NCBI GenBank assembly: GCA_019449555.1
Contig: JAGRPN010000255.1
Coordinates: 1-60,886 of the forward strand
Direction: 5' to 3'
Length of the DNA: 60,886 bases
Source: Ramlibacter sp.
GTDB lineage: Bacteria; Pseudomonadota; Gammaproteobacteria; Burkholderiales; Burkholderiaceae_C
The notes beneath the pieces were generated by a model. That model ran no database searches, was not told the DNA's origin, and saw only the letters and a program-made list of their open reading frames with translations. Below are positions 58,672-60,886 of this stretch, piece by piece. A program made the position numbers and the translations under genes. The stretch's first letter is position 1. The number at the start of each line of letters is the position of its first letter.

Positions 58672-58887
58672 TCAGACGGACTGGCCGTAGACGTGGATAA
58701 GCTCAGCACCTTGCAGCAAGGTGAACTGCTCTCTCGGAACCAGAGCTTGGGTGCATACGGCGGTGCCGGAATGCTTGCGACAACGCGAGCAGTGACAGTG
58801 ATTGGCGCGCACGAAGGGCGGCGTCACTTCAAAGCGGACGCCTCCGCACAGGCAGCTTCCCGTGATGGTGGACACCGGTTCAGCCAT
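58672..58887 (-). pseudogene. Truncated GFA-family (glutathione-dependent formaldehyde-activating-like) gene
   Basis: The protein has 71 residues. N-terminal GSCLCGGVRFEV and NHCHCSRCRKHSG zinc motifs are intact, as is AVCTQALVPREQFTLLQG. It stops after HVYGQSV, about half the family length, so the C-terminal CxxC zinc ligands are missing. In the next frame GMEKTV continues for about 25 codons, resembling the expected GMEKxFC sequence, which suggests a frameshift. Probably non-functional. Confidence 0.6.
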
Positions 58888-59027
58888 GACATCTCCCGAG
58901 GTGGCATCCAGCAGCGATGCAATGCCCTGGATTCAATCAGTTCCGGATCCAGCGCGTCAAGCAGCCTTGACCCTCTTCACAGCCGTTACTAACATCGGTC
59001 GTCGCCACAACCAGGCAGCGAACGATC

Positions 59028-59810
59028 ATGAGCCAAGGGACATCTCTCGACGGGAAGGTAGCGTGGATCACCGGGGGCGGAAGCGGCATCGGATTGGCCG
59101 GCGCGACGGAGCTTGCACGCGCGGGCTGCCGAGTCGTCATCTCTGGACGCGACCAATCCAAACTGGACCTGGCGGTCGCATCCGCTGTCGCGCAAGGTGT
59201 GCCGCAGGGCAGGATCAGCGCCGCATCGCTGGATGTCTCGGACAAGGAGGCGGTCGCAGCCACCGCCAGGGCGATCGCTGCGGAACTCGGCGGCATCGAC
59301 ATTCTCGTGAACAGCGCCGGCGTCAATTTCCCCACGCGCTATTGGAAGGAAACCGACGCCTCGACTTTCGAGCGGGTGGTCGCTACCAACCTCAACGGGG
59401 CGGCCTATTGCACGCTCGCTGTCGCGAGCGGTATGCGAGCGCGCCGGCAAGGGACCATCATCAACGTCGCTTCGTTTGCCGGCTGGCACTTGAGCTATCT
59501 GACGGGACCCGCGTATACCGCAAGCAAAGCCGGCATGATCGCCCTGACTCATTCGTTCAACATCGAGGAAGGGGTCAACGGATTGAGGGCCACCGCGCTT
59601 TGCCCCGGCGAGGCCGCAACGCCGATCCTGAAGCTTCGTCCGATCGAACCGAGCGAGGCGGACAAGGCCCGCATGTTGCAGGAGATCGACCTGGGCCGGA
59701 CGATTCGTTTCATCGCGGAAATGCCGCCCCACGTGTGCATCAACGAACTGGTCATTACTCCGGTGTTCAATCGCATCTACCTCGGCGGCGATGAATTCCG
59801 CGGACGCTGA
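59028..59810 (+). CDS. Short-chain dehydrogenase/reductase
   Basis: The protein has 260 residues. Cofactor motif TGGGSGIGLAGATELA, NSAG at DILVNSAGVNF, catalytic Ser in NVASFAG and YxxxK as YTASKAGMIALTH. Classical SDR of NAD(P)-dependent oxidoreductase type; the Rossmann acidic or basic cofactor residue after strand 2 (ISGRDQSK) favours NADP. Unknown substrate. Divergent from the GFA remnant; stop overlaps the chrA start by 20 bp. Confidence 0.88.
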   Translation: MSQGTSLDGKVAWITGGGSGIGLAGATELARAGCRVVISGRDQSKLDLAVASAVAQGVPQGRISAASLDVSDKEAVAATARAIAAELGGIDILVNSAGVNFPTRYWKETDASTFERVVATNLNGAAYCTLAVASGMRARRQGTIINVASFAGWHLSYLTGPAYTASKAGMIALTHSFNIEEGVNGLRATALCPGEAATPILKLRPIEPSEADKARMLQEIDLGRTIRFIAEMPPHVCINELVITPVFNRIYLGGDEFRGR

Positions 59811-60886
59811 TCGGGCGGTCAAGCCACAGGCCGGCTCGATCGCGGAGGTGTTTCTCGCGTTCCTCAAGCTCGGACTCAGTTCGTTCGGCGGCCCGGTGGC
59901 GCACCTCGGCTACTTTCGCGCAGAGTTTGTCGAACGTCGAAAGTGGCTGGACGACAAGAGCTACTCCGACCTGGTCGCGTTGTGCCAGTTCCTTCCGGGC
60001 CCGGCCAGCAGCCAGGTGGGCATTGCGCTCGGGCTGGGCCGGGCGGGATGGCCGGGAGCCTTGGCAGCCTGGGCAGGATTCACGCTTCCCTCCGCCGTCG
60101 CCCTCATCCTGTTCGCGTTCGGCATCACGCGATGGGCCGCGCTTGCACAATCCGGAGTGGTTCACGGGCTCAAAGTCATCGCGGTCGCGGTTGTCGCGCA
60201 GGCGGTATGGGGCATGGCGAAGTCGCTGTGTCCGGACCGCCTGAGAGCGGGCGTTGCGGTTGTCGCCGCGCTGCTGGTCACCGCCGCTCCGTCAGCCGTG
60301 GGCCAGATCACCGCGATCGTCGTGGGCGCCATCGTCGGCCGATGGGCGGTGCAGCTGGGGCATTTGCCCCCTGCGCAGCACCGCGAGTACGGCGTCAGCA
60401 AGCGCATGGGGGCAACCTTGTTGCTGCTGTTTGCGCTCCTGCTCGTGCTGCTGCCGTTGCTGGCCAGCGTCGTTCAGTCGCCCGCACTTTCCGCCATCAC
60501 TGTTTTTTACCAGGCGGGCGCGTTGGTGTTTGGCGGCGGGCATGTCGTGCTGCCTCTGTTGCAGGCCGGGGTCGTGCCCAACGGGTGGGTCACGAACGAT
60601 GCGTTCCTGGCCGGCTACGGCGCGGCCCAGGCCGTTCCAGGGCCGCTGTTCACGTTCGCGGCCTACCTGGGCGCGGTGATGGCAAGTCCGATGGGAGGAT
60701 GGCTGGGCGGCTTGACGCTGCTCGTGGCCATCTTCGTTCCGGCCTTCCTGCTGGTCATTGGCGCGCTGGCGTTCTGGGAGCCGCTGCGCCAACGCGACGG
60801 CGTGCAGCGAGCAATGGCCGGGGTGAACGCTGCGGTGGTCGGCGTGCTGGCGGCCGCCTTGTACGACCCGGTCTGGACGAGCGCCA
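59791..60886 (+). CDS. chrA: Chromate transporter ChrA, 3' partial
   Basis: The frame opens at ATG 59791 inside the SDR gene and stays open to the last base; 365 residues visible. CHR-domain features: FLKLGLSSFGGPVAHLGYF, LCQFLPGPASSQVGIALGLG, and in the second half VFGGGHVVLPLLQ and FLAGYGAAQAVPGPLFT, then AALYDPVWTSA at the window edge, which is near the normal C terminus. Bidomain (long-chain) ChrA of inner membrane, exporting chromate or taking up sulfate-like anions. Confidence 0.9.
   Translation, partial: MNSADADRAVKPQAGSIAEVFLAFLKLGLSSFGGPVAHLGYFRAEFVERRKWLDDKSYSDLVALCQFLPGPASSQVGIALGLGRAGWPGALAAWAGFTLPSAVALILFAFGITRWAALAQSGVVHGLKVIAVAVVAQAVWGMAKSLCPDRLRAGVAVVAALLVTAAPSAVGQITAIVVGAIVGRWAVQLGHLPPAQHREYGVSKRMGATLLLLFALLLVLLPLLASVVQSPALSAITVFYQAGALVFGGGHVVLPLLQAGVVPNGWVTNDAFLAGYGAAQAVPGPLFTFAAYLGAVMASPMGGWLGGLTLLVAIFVPAFLLVIGALAFWEPLRQRDGVQRAMAGVNAAVVGVLAAALYDPVWTSA

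Overview
The window is one contig piece of a GC-rich betaproteobacterial genome, most likely Burkholderiales and probably Comamonadaceae-like (Ramlibacter, Variovorax or Rhodoferax type). Reasons: Bug-type TctC binding proteins, RlmN and NuoB paralogues, many glutathione S-transferases, GTG and ATG starts with AGGAG-type ribosome binding sites, and ATGA-coupled operons. The taxon is inferred from gene content. I saw no rRNA, tRNA, CRISPR array, insertion sequence or phage structural gene.

Layout. 1-6.7 kb is an acid-sugar uptake and catabolism operon: SAF-domain oxidoreductase (cut by the window edge), tripartite tricarboxylate transporter TctC-TctB-TctA, a PdxA2-type dehydrogenase and a rhamnonate-dehydratase-like enolase-superfamily enzyme, with two strong palindromes between the last two genes. 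6.9-14.2 kb holds cell-envelope genes: lipoproteins, a polytopic patatin-like lipase, a signal-less Rv2525c/SH3/Cys-hydrolase protein, an unknown small protein and a predicted outer-membrane barrel. 14.3-23.1 kb is mixed housekeeping and accessory: RlmN-like methylase with an antisense small gene, RibD-C reductase, GST, PepSY plus PhoPQ-like two-component system, AraC regulator, orphan NuoB and a kelch lipoprotein.

23.2-31 kb looks accessory: a lone Bug protein, two conserved unknown small genes with a frameshifted third, then GST-TetR-flavoprotein-YCII-old yellow enzyme-FAD oxidase, which reads as a TetR-controlled detoxification or xenobiotic cluster. 31-34.8 kb is a TetR-HlyD-permease-ATPase efflux operon behind a perfect 9-bp inverted-repeat operator. 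35-48.5 kb carries small enzymes, a 1055-residue BTAD/AAA regulator, truncated haemoglobin, a methyltransferase, DUF899, a beta-propeller protein with its HTH regulator, a D-2-hydroxyacid dehydrogenase and an EamA transporter.

48.5-58.6 kb is the most striking part and points to an anaerobic lifestyle option. A nine-haem lipoprotein cytochrome is followed, across a convergent TPR-PRMT-like methyltransferase, by a complete Azoarcus-type ATP-dependent benzoyl-CoA reductase operon in the order bzdN-O-P-Q-M, ending in a haemerythrin. A perfect FNR-type site (TTGAT-N4-ATCAA) sits 78 bp before bzdN, and a degenerate one lies before the cytochrome. The window ends with a broken GFA gene, an SDR dehydrogenase and a truncated chrA.
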